The position numbers were made by a program, and so were the translations under genes. A DNA stretch of 64,000 nt, taken from positions 1 to 64,000 of the forward strand of contig NZ_VTUZ01000042.1 of the NCBI RefSeq assembly GCF_008369935.1. The letters run 5' to 3'. The notes under the pieces were generated by a model that searched no databases, was not told the origin of the DNA, and saw nothing but the letters and a program-made list of their open reading frames with translations. Position 1 is the first letter of the stretch; every line of letters begins with the position of its first letter. The DNA comes from Paraburkholderia panacisoli. Its GTDB lineage: Bacteria; Pseudomonadota; Gammaproteobacteria; Burkholderiales; Burkholderiaceae. Below, piece after piece: positions 53,592-63,697 of this stretch.

Positions 53592-55610
53592 ATGGAAACC
53601 GTGATGATGCTGACCGACGCCAACCGTGCGATCCGGCTCAAATGCGCGCTTCAAGCCGATGGACTCGTGCTGTTCCGGATGCGCGGCCACGAAGAACTAG
53701 GGCGTCTCGCACAGTGGGACCTCGAACTGCTTGCCGAGCGCTCGGATCTGGCGGTCGCGCCGATGCTGGGCAGCGACCTGTCCGTCAGCCTCGAACTGCC
53801 GGGCGGGGGCGAGCGCGAATTCAACGGCATCGTCACCGCTTTCGAACTGGTGCGGCCGGCGAGCGCCAATCCGAACCGGCCGGCCGCTTATCGCGCCACG
53901 GTGCGGCCGCGTCTGTGGCTGCTGACGCGCGCATCGCACTGGCGCTTTTTCTACGAGATGACGGTGCCTGCGATCGTGAGCCAGGTGCTGTCCGGTTACC
54001 AGATCGACTTCGACAACCGCTGCACGGCGAGCTATACGAGCCGCGAGCATTGCGCGCAGTACCGCGAGAGCGACTTCGATTTTGTCAGCCGTCTGCTTGA
54101 GCACGAAGGCATCTACTACTACTTCGAGCATCACGGCGGCAAGCACAAGCTGATCCTCGCCGATTCGCCGCAGGTGCATACGGCGACACCGCATTACTCG
54201 CAGATTCCGTATCGCGCACAGCTTGCTGCGCCATCTGAATTCGAATGCATCTATGCATGGTCGTGTGGCGGCGAGGTGCAGGCCGGCATCAACGAGGTCA
54301 ACGACTACGATTTCGAAAAGCCGGTGCAAAGCGCCCAACAGGGCTTGCTGAGCCGCGCGCTGCGCACGCAGCCGCTCGATCCGGTGCTCTACGCGATGCA
54401 GGAACACGGCGTCGGCTATACGCAGCATGCCGATGCCGACCGCTACGCGCAGGCGCACGTCCAGGCGCATCAGGCCGCGAACGAGCGCTTGAGCGGCCGC
54501 ACCACCGCGCGCGGCATCTGGCCCGGCGGTTTGTTTACGCTCAGTGGGCATCCGCGTGGCGACCAGAACGGCGAGTACCTGGTCGTGTCGGCCCGGTACG
54601 AACTGCAAGTGGACACGTACCTGTCCGCGCGAGAAACCGGTGCGCCGCGCTTCGTGTTCGACAGTTCGTTCACGGCGCTGCGTCGCGACAGCGCGTTTCG
54701 CACTGCCAGGATGACGCCCCGTCCGCGCGTGTGTGGCCCGCAGACGGCCGTGGTGGTGGGTCCGAGCGGTGAGGAAATCCATACCGACAAGTACGGCCGC
54801 ATCAAGGTGCAATTCCACTGGGAGCAGTTTGCGCCACCCGCGGGCGATCAGGCGTTGCAGCGCTGCTGGGTGCGGGTCGCCCAGGCGTGGGCGGGGCAGC
54901 AGTGGGGCGCGTTTTTCTTGCCGCGTATCGGCCAGGAAGTGCTGGTGGAGTTTATCGAGGGCGATCCGGATCGGCCCATCGTCACGGGCAGCGTCTATAA
55001 CGCTGCGCAAATGCCGCCCTATGCGCTGCCCGAGCATGCCGCACGCGCGACCTTCAGGAGCAACTCCACGAAGGGCGGCGACGGCTTCAACGAAATGCGC
55101 TTCGACGACAGTAAAGGAAACGAACAACTGTTCTTCCATGCGGAGCGCAACCTCGATACGTATGTGAAGCACGACGCGCTGTACTGGATTGGCCACCAGC
55201 GGCATGTGATCGTCAAAGGCGATGATCTGGCGCAGTGCAGCGGCAATCGCAGCGATGCGCTCACCGGCAATCACAACGGGAAGATCGACGGCAAGCTGTC
55301 TCTGGACGTGGGGCAGGACACCCAGCACAAGTCCGGCATGAACCTCGCGCTCAGTGCGGGCGAAAACGTCGACATCAAGGGCGGCATGAACGTCACGATC
55401 GAAGCGGGGATGATGCTCACGCTCAAGGCCGGCGGCAACACGATCGTGCTCGGTCCTGAAGGGATCGCCATCAGCGGCGCGGGGCCGGTGACGATCGATG
55501 GACCGATGGTGCAGATCAACTGCGGCGGCGGTGGCGGCGGTGCGGGGGCGCAGAGCGCCTCGCCCGATGCGCCGACCGACCCGCAACTCGCTGACGACGG
55601 TTCGCGATGA
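53592..55610 (+). CDS. vgrG: VgrG (TssI) spike protein
   Basis: 672 residues. The gp27-like part covers about 1-380 (FELVRPASANPNRPAAYRAT, SDFDFVSRLLEHEGIYYYFE). The gp5-like OB part is at about 395-470 (VGPSGEEIHTDKYGRIKVQF, LPRIGQEVLVEFIEGDPDRP). The DUF2345-like beta-helix ends in GPVTIDGPMVQINCGGG. No enzyme domain is fused. The spike is topped by the DUF4280 protein from the preceding gene. Confidence 0.95.
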   Translation: METVMMLTDANRAIRLKCALQADGLVLFRMRGHEELGRLAQWDLELLAERSDLAVAPMLGSDLSVSLELPGGGEREFNGIVTAFELVRPASANPNRPAAYRATVRPRLWLLTRASHWRFFYEMTVPAIVSQVLSGYQIDFDNRCTASYTSREHCAQYRESDFDFVSRLLEHEGIYYYFEHHGGKHKLILADSPQVHTATPHYSQIPYRAQLAAPSEFECIYAWSCGGEVQAGINEVNDYDFEKPVQSAQQGLLSRALRTQPLDPVLYAMQEHGVGYTQHADADRYAQAHVQAHQAANERLSGRTTARGIWPGGLFTLSGHPRGDQNGEYLVVSARYELQVDTYLSARETGAPRFVFDSSFTALRRDSAFRTARMTPRPRVCGPQTAVVVGPSGEEIHTDKYGRIKVQFHWEQFAPPAGDQALQRCWVRVAQAWAGQQWGAFFLPRIGQEVLVEFIEGDPDRPIVTGSVYNAAQMPPYALPEHAARATFRSNSTKGGDGFNEMRFDDSKGNEQLFFHAERNLDTYVKHDALYWIGHQRHVIVKGDDLAQCSGNRSDALTGNHNGKIDGKLSLDVGQDTQHKSGMNLALSAGENVDIKGGMNVTIEAGMMLTLKAGGNTIVLGPEGIAISGAGPVTIDGPMVQINCGGGGGGAGAQSASPDAPTDPQLADDGSR

Positions 55611-57097
55611 ACACGCTCGCACACCCCTTCGCGCCTCACGCAGACGCACACGACAACGCGTGGCCTGGATCGCGCATGACGCTCGAAGTCAGATCGTACC
55701 AGGGCGCGCTACCTGCGACGCCGCTTGCCCACTGCTTCGATGCGGCGGGGGGCGCCATCGGCCGGGGGCCCGATAACGCGATGGTCCTGCCGGACGCGCT
55801 AAAAACCGTGTCGCGTGTGCAAGCGCGGCTCGATTGCGCGGACGGTGCATGGTGGCTGACCGATCTCGGCAGCAACCCGAGCCGGCTGAATGGCCGGCCG
55901 GTGACGGCTGACGCGCGCACGCAGCTCGCCGATCGGGACCGGCTGGAGATCGGCGCCTATGTGCTCGACGTGACGATCGAAGCGCTGGCCGTCGCGCCGG
56001 CAAGCAATGCGAGCCACGACGCAGAAGGTGTGTTTGGTCTGACTGACCCGGATCACGCCGCGGATCTGCTGGGCGGCGTGCCGCCGTTCGCAACCGATGC
56101 GCTGCTGGGCGATCCACTCGCGCATGCGGCCGTCCTGGCGGGCGCGCGCTTGCCCGGCGCGCCGTTCGATCCGCTGGGCGCGCCGCTGCGGCAGTCCATG
56201 CGGGCCGCGGATGGCCGCGTTGCATTCGCCGGGTCGGAGCACGATCACGTGTCGCCGGAGCAATTCGCTTTTGTGCCGCCGGAAATGGCGCATGGGGTTC
56301 AGCCGGCGATGAGCATTCCTGACGACTATGATCCATTGAGCGATGCGGCGCTCGGGCGGCATGCGCGTAGCCACGGCGAAGGTGGCGCCGATGCTGTCGT
56401 GCCGCGAACAGTCGCTTCGACAGTCGTGGCGCAATCCGCTGCGTCTGCCTCGTCCGATCTCACCCTCGCGGCGCTGCTCGACGGCCTCGGCCTCGACCGG
56501 TCCGCCGTGCGCGAGCGCAGTGGTGCCGATCTGGCTCGTCTGGCGGGCCGCATGCTGCGCACGGCAGTCAGCGGCGCTGTGAACGTCCTAATGTCGCGTT
56601 CGGTGCTCAAGCGCGAAGTGCGTCTGGACACCACCTTGCTTTTGCAGCGTGACAACAACCCGCTGAAGTTCTTCCCCGACGGCGACAGCGCGTTGCAGCA
56701 GATGCTGAGCGGCCGCGGCAGCGGCTACCTGCCCGCGGAAGCGGCGCTGCAACGCGCGTTCGACGACATCCGCGGACACGAACTGGCGGTGCTCGCCGGC
56801 ATGCGGGCCGCGTTGCAGCACGTGCTGGGCCGTTTCGATCCGCACGCGCTGAGCGCCGCGTCCGACGCGCAAGACGCGCGCGGCTGGCTCGGCAAACTGC
56901 CTGGACGCCGCAAAGCCCAACTGTGGGACCAGTTCACCGCGCTCTACAGCGAGCTTGCGCGCGCGAGCGACGACGACCTGCAGGCGCTGTGCGGCAGCGC
57001 CTTCAACGATGCCTACGAACGGCAAGCCGGCCTGTTGCGCGATGGCCTGCCGCTGACCTCTACTCATTCGCAGCGAGACGACAATGTCCATGAATAA
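55607..57097 (+). CDS. tagH: TagH, FHA-domain T6SS regulator
   Basis: 496 residues. The FHA domain lies at about 25-125 (GRGPDNAMVLPDALKTVSRV, then LNGRPV), with the phosphothreonine-binding GR and S residues. A disordered middle and the T6SS-FHA C-terminal domain (about 320-480, DNNPLKFFPDGDSALQQML) follow. TagH reads threonine phosphorylation in T6SS control; no PpkA/PppA kinase-phosphatase pair is inside the window. ATGA overlap with vgrG, 14-base overlap with tssK. Confidence 0.92.
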   Translation: MNTLAHPFAPHADAHDNAWPGSRMTLEVRSYQGALPATPLAHCFDAAGGAIGRGPDNAMVLPDALKTVSRVQARLDCADGAWWLTDLGSNPSRLNGRPVTADARTQLADRDRLEIGAYVLDVTIEALAVAPASNASHDAEGVFGLTDPDHAADLLGGVPPFATDALLGDPLAHAAVLAGARLPGAPFDPLGAPLRQSMRAADGRVAFAGSEHDHVSPEQFAFVPPEMAHGVQPAMSIPDDYDPLSDAALGRHARSHGEGGADAVVPRTVASTVVAQSAASASSDLTLAALLDGLGLDRSAVRERSGADLARLAGRMLRTAVSGAVNVLMSRSVLKREVRLDTTLLLQRDNNPLKFFPDGDSALQQMLSGRGSGYLPAEAALQRAFDDIRGHELAVLAGMRAALQHVLGRFDPHALSAASDAQDARGWLGKLPGRRKAQLWDQFTALYSELARASDDDLQALCGSAFNDAYERQAGLLRDGLPLTSTHSQRDDNVHE

Positions 57098-58427
57098 CAA
57101 GGTGATCTGGTCCGAAGGCATGCTGTTGCAGCCGCAGCACCTGCAGCAGCACGACCGCTATCTGCACGCGTTGATCGACACGCGTTGTGCCGCGCTGCGC
57201 CCGTACGCCTTTGGCTTCTCGTCGCTCTCCATCGACACCGAGCAACTCAAGCTCGGCCGGATCGCGTTGACCGAGTGTTCCGGCGTGCTGCCGGACGGCA
57301 CGCCGTTTCGCCTGCCCGCGGATGACGAACTGCCGCTGCCGCTCGCCGTGCCGGAAGGCGCGCGCAATCTGAAGGTGGTACTGGCGTTGCCGGTGTCGCG
57401 GCCGGGTGTGCCGGAGGCCGCGTATGCCGGCAGCGGCGACGCGCACGACAGTTTCGCGCGGCACCGGATCGCCGAAACGGAAGTGCGTGACAGCAACGAC
57501 GGCGCCACTGGCGCCGCCTTGATGCAGGTCGGCAACCTGCGCCTGCGGCTCGCGTTCGAAGCGGACGTCGCCCATGCCTATGCATCGCTGGGCGTGGTGC
57601 ATGTGGTCGAACGGCGCGCCGATAACCGCGTCGTTCTCGATCCCGGCTACGCGCCGCCGTGCGTCGACTATCGCGTCACGCGCCGGCTGGCGTCGTTCGT
57701 CGACGAATTGCTGGGCCTGCTGCATCAGCGCGCCGATGCGCTTGCCGCGCGCCTCGCCCAGCCGGCGTTGACGGGCGCAGCCGAAATCGCCGACTTCCTG
57801 CTGTTGCAGGCGCTGAACCGCGCCGAGCCGCTGTTCGCCGCGTTGGCGACGAGCACCGGCTTGCATCCGCACGACCTGCATCACCATGCGCTGCAACTGG
57901 CCGGCGAGCTCGCGACCTTCTGCCAGCCAGGCAAGCGACCGGAAGCATTTCCGGTCTATCGCCACGAGCGGCTCGACGAGACCTTTACGCCACTGATCGA
58001 TGCATTGCGTAACGCGCTGAGCGCGGTCATGGACCCGCATGCGGTGCCGATTCCGCTCGAGGAACGCAAGTACGGTTTGCGGGTTGCCGTGGTGCCCGAC
58101 ACCGACCTGTTCCGGTCAGCGAGCTTCGTGCTCGCCGTGAAGGCCGACCTCGCGCCGGCGGCGCTGCTGAACGGTTTTCCGCCGCAAGCCAAGCTGGGCC
58201 CGGTCGAGCGGATTCGCGATCTGGTGAATCTGCAATTGCCGGGCATCGGACTGCGCGCATTGCCGGTCGCGCCGCGCCAGTTGCCGTTCCACGCGGGGTT
58301 CACCTACTTCCAACTCGAACGCGGCAGCGAGTTGTGGAAGCAGTTTTCGACCTCTGCCGGCGTGGCGCTGCACGTTGCCGGCGACTTCCCGGGACTCGCG
58401 CTCGAGTTCTGGGCCATCCGTCCGTGA
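57084..58427 (+). CDS. tssK: TssK baseplate-membrane adaptor
   Basis: 447 residues. Family start NKVIWSEGMLLQPQHLQQHD, middle FLLLQALNRAEPLFA and a C-terminal domain ending in FYFQLERGSELWKQ-like (seen as FTYFQLERGSELWKQF). TssK joins the TssFG wedge to TssL and TssM at the membrane. Confidence 0.95.
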   Translation: MSMNNKVIWSEGMLLQPQHLQQHDRYLHALIDTRCAALRPYAFGFSSLSIDTEQLKLGRIALTECSGVLPDGTPFRLPADDELPLPLAVPEGARNLKVVLALPVSRPGVPEAAYAGSGDAHDSFARHRIAETEVRDSNDGATGAALMQVGNLRLRLAFEADVAHAYASLGVVHVVERRADNRVVLDPGYAPPCVDYRVTRRLASFVDELLGLLHQRADALAARLAQPALTGAAEIADFLLLQALNRAEPLFAALATSTGLHPHDLHHHALQLAGELATFCQPGKRPEAFPVYRHERLDETFTPLIDALRNALSAVMDPHAVPIPLEERKYGLRVAVVPDTDLFRSASFVLAVKADLAPAALLNGFPPQAKLGPVERIRDLVNLQLPGIGLRALPVAPRQLPFHAGFTYFQLERGSELWKQFSTSAGVALHVAGDFPGLALEFWAIRP

Positions 58428-58464
58428 GCGGGCGTGACGCCAGCCCTCGCATAAGGAACCGATC

Positions 58465-59973
58465 GTGAATACGCCGTCTCCATGGCCGCTTGACGCCAAC
58501 TCCGACGAAACCATCCTGATTCCGCAGCCCGGCGGACGGCGCGGGGCTGCCATGGGCTCACCCTTTGCGACGCCGTCCGCTGTGCCCGCCGATGCGGCGG
58601 CGCTGCGCGCCGCGCCGTCCGTCGCCGCGCAGGCAGAGCGCACGCCGCAACAGACACCAGGCGGTGCACCGCTGCAATCGCCAAACGCCGCACGACCGCA
58701 CATGGGTCAGGCCGCGCCCGCGCCTGCACCGACGGTGGCCACCGCGCAGCCGAGCGGACCTCGCGCCGCGGCGCCCGCTGCCGCCCGCCGCGCGCCGCTC
58801 ATCGCAACGGCCAGCGGCTTGAACCCGCTGGTGCGCGCGGCCAATCCGCTGCTCGACCTCGCATTGCCGCTGCGCACCCTGCCTGCCTGTGCCGATGTCG
58901 AAGGGCTGCGCGCGCAACTGCTGCAGATGGTGAAGCTTTTCGAAGCCGAGGCGCGCGCGAGCGGCTTCGACACCGAACGGCTCGCCGCAGCGCGCTATTG
59001 CCTGTGCACCTGCATCGACGAAGCCATCTCGGGCACGCCGTGGGGCAGCGGCATGTGGGCGAGCCGCAGCCTGCTGGTGATCTTTCATAACGAAGCATCC
59101 GGCGGCGAGCGCTTCTTTCTGATCCTGCAACGGCTCGCGCAGGACCCGGCGCGCAACGTGGATGTGCTCGAACTGATCTACGTGATGCTGTCGTTGGGCT
59201 TCGAGGGCCGCTACCGGCTGATCGAGGGCGGACGGGCGCAGCTCGAATCGGTGCGCGAGCGTCTCGCGCAGATCATCCGGGTGCAGCGCGGTTCGTTCGA
59301 AGCGGAGCTGTCGGTGCAATGGCAGCCGGTGCAGCGTGCGCGCCGGTCGCTGACCCAACGGGTGCCGCTGTGGGTCGCGGCCGCGTTGGCCGGCGTGGCG
59401 CTGGTCGTGACGCATATCGCACTCGGCGTGAGTCTGAATCGCGCGTCGGACCAGGTCTTCGACGCGTTGAATGGCATCCGCGTGAGCGCGCAGCCTCTGA
59501 TGCCTGCCGTCGCTGCCGCGCAGCCGGCCGCGACAGCGAAGCTCGCGACCTTTCTCGCGCCGGAGATCGCACAGGGACTCGTCAGTGTGCGCGACAGCGC
59601 CGACCGCTCGGTGGTCACCATCAACGGCGATGGTCTGTTCGCGTCGGGCAGCGCGGCGCTTGAAGCGGCCTACCAGCCGCTGATGACGCGCATTGCGCAA
59701 GCGCTGCAGGCGGTGCCCGGCAAAGTCGTCGTCACCGGCCACACCGACAACCAGCCGCCGTTGTCGGCACGCTTCCCGTCGAACTGGGCTCTGTCGCAGG
59801 CGCGCGCCGACAGTGTGCGGACTTTGCTTGCCGCCACCATCGGCACGCCGGAGCGTTTCAGCGCGGAAGGGCGCGGCGATGCTGAGCCGCTTGCGCCCAA
59901 TGACACCGCTGCGGGCCGCGCGAAGAACCGGCGCGTCGAGATCACCTTGCTGGCACCGGGAGCGTCGTCATGA
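58465..59973 (+). CDS. tssL: TssL with C-terminal OmpA domain
   Basis: 502 residues. An Ala/Pro-rich N-terminus (about 1-115) is disordered. The DotU/IcmH domain is at about 120-295 (NPLVRAANPLLDLALPLRTL, YCLCTCIDEAISGTPWG). One TM helix follows at about 300-320. The periplasmic OmpA-like peptidoglycan-binding domain is at about 380-500 (VVTGHTDNQP, LSQARADSVRTLL, AKNRRVEITLL). The peptidoglycan anchor fused to TssL replaces a separate TagL. Confidence 0.95.
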   Translation: MNTPSPWPLDANSDETILIPQPGGRRGAAMGSPFATPSAVPADAAALRAAPSVAAQAERTPQQTPGGAPLQSPNAARPHMGQAAPAPAPTVATAQPSGPRAAAPAAARRAPLIATASGLNPLVRAANPLLDLALPLRTLPACADVEGLRAQLLQMVKLFEAEARASGFDTERLAAARYCLCTCIDEAISGTPWGSGMWASRSLLVIFHNEASGGERFFLILQRLAQDPARNVDVLELIYVMLSLGFEGRYRLIEGGRAQLESVRERLAQIIRVQRGSFEAELSVQWQPVQRARRSLTQRVPLWVAAALAGVALVVTHIALGVSLNRASDQVFDALNGIRVSAQPLMPAVAAAQPAATAKLATFLAPEIAQGLVSVRDSADRSVVTINGDGLFASGSAALEAAYQPLMTRIAQALQAVPGKVVVTGHTDNQPPLSARFPSNWALSQARADSVRTLLAATIGTPERFSAEGRGDAEPLAPNDTAAGRAKNRRVEITLLAPGASS

Positions 59974-60013
59974 CGCGCCGCTGCACTTCCATTACCTGTG
60001 CGGGAGTCGTCGC

Positions 60014-63000
60014 ATGAAAAAGCTTGCTGGTTGGATCAAGACGCCGCAAGGCCTCACGCTGGTCGGCGTTGCCGCACTCGCGCTGGTGCTGTGGTTCGAA
60101 GGGCCGCTGGTGGCGTTCAGCGGCAGCGTGCCGCTCGAAACCGATCGCAGCCGCTGGATCGCGGTTGCCTGCCTGCTGCTGGCGTGGGCGCTCGGCTGGT
60201 TCGTTCATTGGCTGTTGGCGCGGCTCGTCAATTTGCGCTTTGTCAGCGGCGTGGCGGCGCAGAACAGCGCGGCGACGACAGACGATAGTGGCGCGCTCGC
60301 CGCATCACGCGCCGCCAGCGCGGAAGTCGCGTTGCTGCGGCAGCGCTTCGAGCAGGCGCTCGCGGTATTGCGAAAGGCGCGCATGAAGGGCAGCTTCGGC
60401 AGCCAGTGGCTCTATCAGTTGCCGTGGTACATGTTCATCGGCGCGCCGGGCACCGGCAAGACCACCGCGTTACAGCATTCCGGCCTGCGCTTTCCGTTGC
60501 GCGACACGCTGGGCCAGGACGCGATCGGCGGCGTCGGTGGCACGCGTCACTGCGACTGGTGGTTCACCGACGAGGCCGTGCTGGTCGATACCGCCGGCCG
60601 CTACACGACCCAGGATAGTGATGCTCACGCCGACCAGTCCGCCTGGAACGGCTTCCTGAGCCTGTTGCGCAAGTATCGCCCGCGCTGTCCGCTGAACGGG
60701 ATCATCGTGACTCTGTCCGCCGCGGACCTGGTGCAGCAGGACGACGCCGCGCGTGCCGCGCACGTGCGGCTGATCCGCGCCCGTCTGAGCGAACTGGCGG
60801 AGCGTCTGGGCACGCGCTTTCCGGTCTATCTGGTCGTGACGAAATGCGACCTGCTGGCGGGCTTCACGGAGTTCTTCGACGACCTCGGCCAGCACGAGCG
60901 CGAACAGGTGTGGGGGATCACGTTTCCGCTCGACGAAACCGGCCGTCCCGAGCAGGCGCTCGGCGCGTTTCCCGCCGGGTTCGACGCGTTGGGTGAACGG
61001 CTGCAGGCACGCGTGCTGGCCCGGATGCAGCGCGAGAGCGACGTGCGCCGACGCGCGCTGATCTACGGTTTTCCGCAGCAGTTTGCCGGTTTGCAGCCCG
61101 CGCTGCGCAGCTTCCTCGACGACACGTTCGGCGGTACCCGGTATGACGCGCCACCGATGTTGCGCGGCGTGTACTTCACGAGCGGCACCCAGCAGGGACG
61201 GCCGATCGATCGGGCCATCGGCGCGCTCGCGCAATCGCTCGGCCTGCGTCATGACGTCAGCGTCAATCAGGGCGCAGCCGGCCGCGCGTACTTCATCAAG
61301 CGGCTCATGAAGGACGTGATTTTCAGCGAGGCTGCGCTGGCGGGCGCGAACGCGCGCCTCGAACGGCTGCGCGCGTGGCTGCAACGCGGCGCGCTGGGTG
61401 TGATCGGCATCGTGCTGGCGCTCGCGCTGGCTGGCCTCGCGATCAGCTATCAACGCAACCGCGCGTATGTGGCCGAGTTCAATCAACAGATGACCCGGCT
61501 CCAGGGCCTCGCCCACAGCGCCGACGCGCAACGCGATCCGCTTGCGTTGCTGCCGTTGCTCGATGCCGCGCGCGATCTGCCCGGTGGTTATGCCGATGCG
61601 GGCAAGCCGGTGCCGTTGCTGACGCGGCTTTGGCTGTACCAGGGGGACAAGCTCGGCGCCCAGGCGCAGGTCACCTATCGCCGCCTGCTGAACGAGACGC
61701 TGCTGCCGCTGGTGGTGCAGCGTCTCGAAGCGCAGTTGCGGCGCGGCGCGGCGAACCCACAGGAATACCAGTATGAAGCGTTGCGCACCTACCTGATGCT
61801 CGGCGACCCGCAACACTACGACGCGAATACGGTACGCGCGTGGGTCGACCTTGATTGGCAGCGCGATGTCCTGCACGGTGCGAGCGCGGTACAACGCAAT
61901 GCACTCGACGGCCATCTTGCGGCGCTGTTCGACAAGCGGCGTTTCGACCCGTCATTGCCGCTCGATCGCCACCTGATCGAACAGGCGCGTGCTTCGCTCG
62001 GCGAGTTGCCGCTGGAAGAGCGTCTGTCCAACCGCGTGCAGCGCGATCTCGAACAGGCGAACCTCACGCCGTTCAGCGTCAGCGCGGCAGCGGGCCCGAA
62101 CGCGCCTTTGCTGCTGACACGCACGAGCGGCGCGCCGCTGACGGGCGGCGTACCGGGTGCGTACACGCGCAGCGGTTATGCACGGTTCGTGCAGCTACGC
62201 GAGGCGGCACTCGCGGACGTCGCCCGGGACGCCTGGGTGCTCGGCCGGCAAGAGGTCCCGCCGACGCCCGCAGGCACCGACGCATTGCGCGGCGCGCTCA
62301 CCCAGCGCTATTTCGACGCCTATGACCACGCCTGGGATAGTCTGCTGGCGGACTTGAGCGTGGTGCCGTTTGCCAGCCTCGCCGATGGCGCGCGGATCGC
62401 CAACCAGCTGGCGGCTCACGATTCGCCGCTGCGCAATCTGATCGTGGCGGCGGCCCGCGAGACCACCTTGGCGGATGTCGGGGTGCAGGGACCGGCCATC
62501 GGGCAGCGTGTGCATGATGCGGCGACGGGTGCTGCAAGCAGCGCCATCGTCGGGAACAACGGCAAGGATGGGGCAGACGGTGCGTCGGGCACGACCCTCG
62601 CCGGCGCATTCGATGCCGCGCGCAAGCGCCTTGGCGCGGCGCTGGGCAACGCATCCGACACACAGCCAGCCGGTTCGGCAAGCCAGGCCTCGCTCCCCAC
62701 GCCGGTCGACGCGCACTTCCAGACCTTGCACGAACTGGCCGGCAAAGCGGCTGCGGCGGCTAACGGCGACACGGCTGCTGCGGACAATGCATCCCTCGAT
62801 CAGGCGGTTGCGCCGCTCAAGGACGCCGCCGTCTACCTCGAGGCAGCCGATGCGGCGCGCCGGCTCGGCCAACCGGCGCCGGCGGGCGACGCCCTGAGCA
62901 AGCTGAAGCTTGCGGGCCAGACGCAACCTGCGCCATTGACGGGGATTGCAGCAACGCTATCGGCGGCAGGCGGCGATCTGTTGCAAGGCGGCGAGCGCGC

Positions 63001-63697
63001 CCGGCTCAATGCACTATGGACTTCCAGCGTCGGACAACTGTGTCACAGCGCGCTGGACGGCCGCTATCCCTTGGTGCGGACTTCGACCCGCGATGCGGCT
63101 GCCGACGACTTCGGCAAGCTCTTCAGCCCGGGCGGGCTGATCGACGATTTTTTCCAGAAGAATCTCGCGAATCTCGTGGATTCGAGCACGCCGGTGTGGC
63201 AATGGCGCGCGGGCGCGGCGCCGCTTGGACTATCGCGTGATGTGCTGGCGCAATTCCAGCGCGCCGCGCAGATCCGCGATGCGTTTTTCCGTAACGGCGG
63301 GCGCGATGTGTCGATTCGCTTCGGCATCAAGCCGCTCTCACTCGACGCGTCGCTGACCCAGCTGACGCTCGACATCGACGGTCAGCAACTGGTGGTCACA
63401 CACGACGCGCTGCAATCCGCACAATTTCAATGGCCGAGCGGCAAGAACACGGGCCGCGCGCAGTTGGACTTCACGCCGCCAGCGGGTCAACGCGCGTCGT
63501 TTGACGCAAGCGGCCCGTGGGCGCTCCTGCATCTCGTCGATGCGGGGCAACTGGAGACGACTGCGCAAGCAGACCATTTCCGGTTGACCTTCGATTCGGC
63601 AGGCCGCAAGGCGGTCGTCGAACTCGACGCGGCCAGCGTGGTGAATCCATTCAGGCGAGCCGCCCTCGAACAGTTTAGCTGTCCGACCCATCTATGA
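60014..63697 (+). CDS. tssM: TssM (IcmF) membrane complex protein
   Basis: 1227 residues from ATG at 60014 (frame is open earlier, but this ATG begins the first TM segment). TM helices at about 15-32, 45-68 and 462-482. Between them a cytoplasmic GTPase-like domain carries the Walker A GAPGTGKTTALQ at about 141-152. The large periplasmic part (about 485-1227) reaches the outer-membrane lipoprotein. With TssL it forms the trans-envelope channel. The stop overlaps tagF by four bases. Confidence 0.96.
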   Translation: MKKLAGWIKTPQGLTLVGVAALALVLWFEGPLVAFSGSVPLETDRSRWIAVACLLLAWALGWFVHWLLARLVNLRFVSGVAAQNSAATTDDSGALAASRAASAEVALLRQRFEQALAVLRKARMKGSFGSQWLYQLPWYMFIGAPGTGKTTALQHSGLRFPLRDTLGQDAIGGVGGTRHCDWWFTDEAVLVDTAGRYTTQDSDAHADQSAWNGFLSLLRKYRPRCPLNGIIVTLSAADLVQQDDAARAAHVRLIRARLSELAERLGTRFPVYLVVTKCDLLAGFTEFFDDLGQHEREQVWGITFPLDETGRPEQALGAFPAGFDALGERLQARVLARMQRESDVRRRALIYGFPQQFAGLQPALRSFLDDTFGGTRYDAPPMLRGVYFTSGTQQGRPIDRAIGALAQSLGLRHDVSVNQGAAGRAYFIKRLMKDVIFSEAALAGANARLERLRAWLQRGALGVIGIVLALALAGLAISYQRNRAYVAEFNQQMTRLQGLAHSADAQRDPLALLPLLDAARDLPGGYADAGKPVPLLTRLWLYQGDKLGAQAQVTYRRLLNETLLPLVVQRLEAQLRRGAANPQEYQYEALRTYLMLGDPQHYDANTVRAWVDLDWQRDVLHGASAVQRNALDGHLAALFDKRRFDPSLPLDRHLIEQARASLGELPLEERLSNRVQRDLEQANLTPFSVSAAAGPNAPLLLTRTSGAPLTGGVPGAYTRSGYARFVQLREAALADVARDAWVLGRQEVPPTPAGTDALRGALTQRYFDAYDHAWDSLLADLSVVPFASLADGARIANQLAAHDSPLRNLIVAAARETTLADVGVQGPAIGQRVHDAATGAASSAIVGNNGKDGADGASGTTLAGAFDAARKRLGAALGNASDTQPAGSASQASLPTPVDAHFQTLHELAGKAAAAANGDTAAADNASLDQAVAPLKDAAVYLEAADAARRLGQPAPAGDALSKLKLAGQTQPAPLTGIAATLSAAGGDLLQGGERARLNALWTSSVGQLCHSALDGRYPLVRTSTRDAAADDFGKLFSPGGLIDDFFQKNLANLVDSSTPVWQWRAGAAPLGLSRDVLAQFQRAAQIRDAFFRNGGRDVSIRFGIKPLSLDASLTQLTLDIDGQQLVVTHDALQSAQFQWPSGKNTGRAQLDFTPPAGQRASFDASGPWALLHLVDAGQLETTAQADHFRLTFDSAGRKAVVELDAASVVNPFRRAALEQFSCPTHL

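Noticed and set aside
53697..55649. 650-codon open frame antisense to vgrG
   Set aside because: Shadow of high third-position GC in vgrG; Arg/His-rich translation without domain signs.
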